Positions 7,084-7,987 of a stretch of DNA of 7,987 nt are shown here, one piece after another. The notes below the pieces were generated by a model. The model had not been told where the DNA came from. It did not search any database and worked only from the letters and a program-made list of their open reading frames with translations. Each line of letters starts with the position of its first letter. Positions within the stretch are counted from its first letter, which is position 1. The DNA is taken from NCBI GenBank assembly GCA_947853365.1, contig CANTWQ010000073.1:1-7987 (forward strand). Direction: 5' to 3'. The translations under genes were made by a program, and so were the position numbers. This stretch comes from an uncultured Bacilli bacterium. GTDB lineage: Bacteria > Bacillota_I > Bacilli_A > RF39 > UBA660.

Positions 7084-7299
7084 ATGGCAAAATCTGATAC
7101 AATTGAAATCGACGGAAAAGTGTTAGAAATTATTCCAGGTGGAAAATTCAAAGTAGAACTACAAAATGGACATATCGTCGAAGCTCACGTTTCTGGTAAA
7201 ATCCGAATGAATTACATTCGCATTCTACCGGGTGACACTGTAACGATTGAATTATCGCCTTATGATTTAACACGTGGGCGTATAACGTATAGAAAGTAG
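7084..7299 (+). CDS. infA: Translation initiation factor IF-1
   Basis: Encodes 71 residues, the usual IF-1 length. It is a single S1-like OB-fold protein that occupies the 30S A site during initiation and assists IF-2 and IF-3. Recognisable blocks are the [20 protein letters not shown] start, [24 protein letters not shown] in the centre, and the [14 protein letters not shown] end, nearly identical in pattern to firmicute homologues. GGAG at 7071-7074, inside the end of map, is well spaced from the ATG. Only four bases separate it from map. No KOW-domain gene lies between map and infA, where some Bacillus genomes have one. The stop TAG forms part of the rpmJ ribosome binding site. Confidence 0.98.
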   Translation: MAKSDTIEIDGKVLEIIPGGKFKVELQNGHIVEAHVSGKIRMNYIRILPGDTVTIELSPYDLTRGRITYRK

Positions 7300-7310
7300 G
7301 AGGGATAAAT

Positions 7311-7424
7311 ATGAAAGTAAAACCATCAGTAAAACCAATTTGCGCAAAATGCAAAGTAATCAAACGTAAAGGAAGAGTAATGGTTATTTGCTCAAATCCA
7401 AAACACAAACAAAGACAAGGATAA
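7311..7424 (+). CDS. rpmJ: 50S ribosomal protein L36, zinc-binding (C+) form
   Basis: A 37-codon gene; translation from ATG 7311 gives [20 protein letters not shown], then [17 protein letters not shown]. This is the full normal length of L36, the smallest ribosomal protein, located near 23S helices close to the GTPase-associated region. A zinc site is formed by C11-x2-C14-x12-C27-x4-H32, so it is the C+ zinc form. AGGAGGG at 7298-7304 supports the start and overlaps the infA stop. The place between infA and rpsM is the standard one. Confidence 0.98.
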   Translation: MKVKPSVKPICAKCKVIKRKGRVMVICSNPKHKQRQG

Positions 7425-7442
7425 TAGGAGGTGTAATAAAAT

Positions 7443-7808
7443 ATGGCACGTATTAAAGGTGTAGATATTCCAAATGACAAACAAGTAGGAATTTCCCTAA
7501 CATACATTTTTGGAATTGGAAGACAACTTGCAAAAACAATTTGTAAAGAAGCAAACGTAAATCCAGAAACACGCGTCAAAGATTTAAATGACGATGAACT
7601 AGCTAGAATTCGTGAAGCTGTTGGAAATTATCAAACAGAAGGAGACCTTCGTCGTGAAATTACGATGAACATCAAAACCAAAATGGAAATGAATTCTTAT
7701 CAAGGAACACGTCATAAAAAAGGTTTACCAGTAAGAGGACAGAGAACAAACAGAAATGCTCGTACTCGTAAGGGTAAAGGTAAAACCATTGCAAATAAGA
7801 AAAAATAA
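7443..7808 (+). CDS. rpsM: 30S ribosomal protein S13
   Basis: Encodes 121 residues. S13 sits in the 30S head, contacts the P-site tRNA with its C-terminal tail, and makes bridges to L5 in the large subunit. Diagnostic blocks are [22 protein letters not shown], the EGDLRREI segment, [13 protein letters not shown] and the basic [11 protein letters not shown] tail ending in NKKK. Position 16 is Gly in QVGISLTYI where relatives usually have Val, a minor change. AGGAGGTG at 7426-7433 supports ATG 7443. It opens the alpha-type block with rpsK; rpoA and rplQ would be expected beyond the window. Confidence 0.98.
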   Translation: MARIKGVDIPNDKQVGISLTYIFGIGRQLAKTICKEANVNPETRVKDLNDDELARIREAVGNYQTEGDLRREITMNIKTKMEMNSYQGTRHKKGLPVRGQRTNRNARTRKGKGKTIANKKK

Positions 7809-7828
7809 AATAAAAAGGAGGTAGACTT

Positions 7829-7987
7829 ATGGCTTACAAATCAAGAAAAAGAAAAGTGAAAAAGAATGTGCCTGAAGGTGTTGCACATATTCATTCAACT
7901 TTTAACAATACGATCACGACAATTTCTGATAAAGAAGGAAATGCAATCAGTTGGGCATCAAGTGGAGCCCTTGGATTTAAAGGAAGT
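7829..7987 (+). CDS. rpsK: 30S ribosomal protein S11, N-terminal part (cut by window end)
   Basis: The first 53 codons of S11, open to the end of the window. After a basic N-terminus ([14 protein letters not shown]) come the family blocks [13 protein letters not shown] and [18 protein letters not shown]11 lies on the 30S platform and helps form the mRNA exit channel and the Shine-Dalgarno helix pocket (family knowledge). AAAGGAGGT at 7814-7822 sits six bases before the ATG, a strong site. The gap of 20 bases after rpsM shows no terminator. The remaining C-terminal part (roughly 75 residues in relatives) is outside the window. Confidence 0.97.
   Translation, partial: MAYKSRKRKVKKNVPEGVAHIHSTFNNTITTISDKEGNAISWASSGALGFKGS

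Noticed and set aside
7095..7103. TGATACAAT, an extended -10-like sequence inside the start of infA
   Set aside because: No -35 element stands at a proper distance (TTGACG at 7064-7069 is 28 bases away) and such matches are common by chance in AT-rich DNA. An internal promoter for rpmJ-rpsM-rpsK is not excluded but is not supported.
7339..7348. Palindrome TTTGCGCAAA inside rpmJ
   Set aside because: It is a ten-base palindrome encoding part of the conserved PICAKC zinc motif, within an operon and far from a promoter; chance plus coding constraint explains it.
7148..7579. Minus-strand open frame opposite infA-rpmJ-rpsM (143 codons)
   Set aside because: It crosses three conserved sense genes and their ribosome binding sites, and the predicted protein resembles nothing I recognise; it is a by-product of the sense sequence.
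1..7987. Search for tRNA genes, CRISPR arrays, insertion sequences, attachment sites or an unknown accessory system
   Set aside because: Nearly every base is assigned to conserved housekeeping genes in the standard order; no repeats, foreign-looking genes or long non-coding stretches remain to host such elements.

Overview
This window is an ordinary housekeeping locus: the middle and right part of the bacterial S10-spc-alpha ribosomal protein supercluster, with every gene on the + strand. It runs from the last 40 codons of rplP (L16) to the first 53 codons of rpsK (S11). The order is rplP', rpmC, rpsQ, rplN, rplX, rplE, rpsN, rpsH, rplF, rplR, rpsE, rplO, secY, adk, map, infA, rpmJ, rpsM, rpsK'. 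Coding is almost continuous. Gaps are 0-29 bases and mostly hold a Shine-Dalgarno sequence; no gene-free stretch approaches 300 bases. I see no tRNA, rRNA, mobile element, CRISPR array, origin or intrinsic terminator.

The organism looks like an AT-rich Gram-positive of the Bacillota/Erysipelotrichia-Mollicutes side. The reasons are the AT-rich codon choice, strong purine-rich ribosome binding sites (AAGGAGG type), the short zinc-binding S14 (61 residues), a zinc-lid adenylate kinase, and the firmicute order secY-adk-map-infA-rpmJ-rpsM-rpsK. UGA is used as a stop (secY, adk, map), which argues against Mycoplasma or Spiroplasma, where UGA encodes Trp. rpmD (L30), normally between rpsE and rplO, is absent; to my knowledge L30 is also missing in Mollicutes and some related lineages. 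A precise taxon cannot be fixed from this window.

Region by region: 1-4392 encodes ribosomal proteins of both subunits (L16, L29, S17, L14, L24, L5, S14, S8, L6, L18, S5, L15). 4394-7079 holds three non-ribosomal genes: the SecY translocon channel, adenylate kinase and methionine aminopeptidase. 7084-7987 holds translation initiation factor IF-1 followed by L36, S13 and the start of S11, the beginning of the alpha-type block. The products are linked by growth: ribosome assembly, initiation, removal of the initiator Met from new chains, export through SecY, and adenylate balance. The packing suggests one long polycistronic transcript with promoters outside the window; this is inference.

No novel system is evident. 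Points worth a second look are the clean absence of rpmD with a TAATG stop/start overlap at rpsE-rplO, an adenylate kinase whose P-loop has Ala in place of two usual Gly residues, a perfect 8-bp hairpin at the rplX/rplE junction where E. coli places its S8 feedback site, and a probable TTG start for map.
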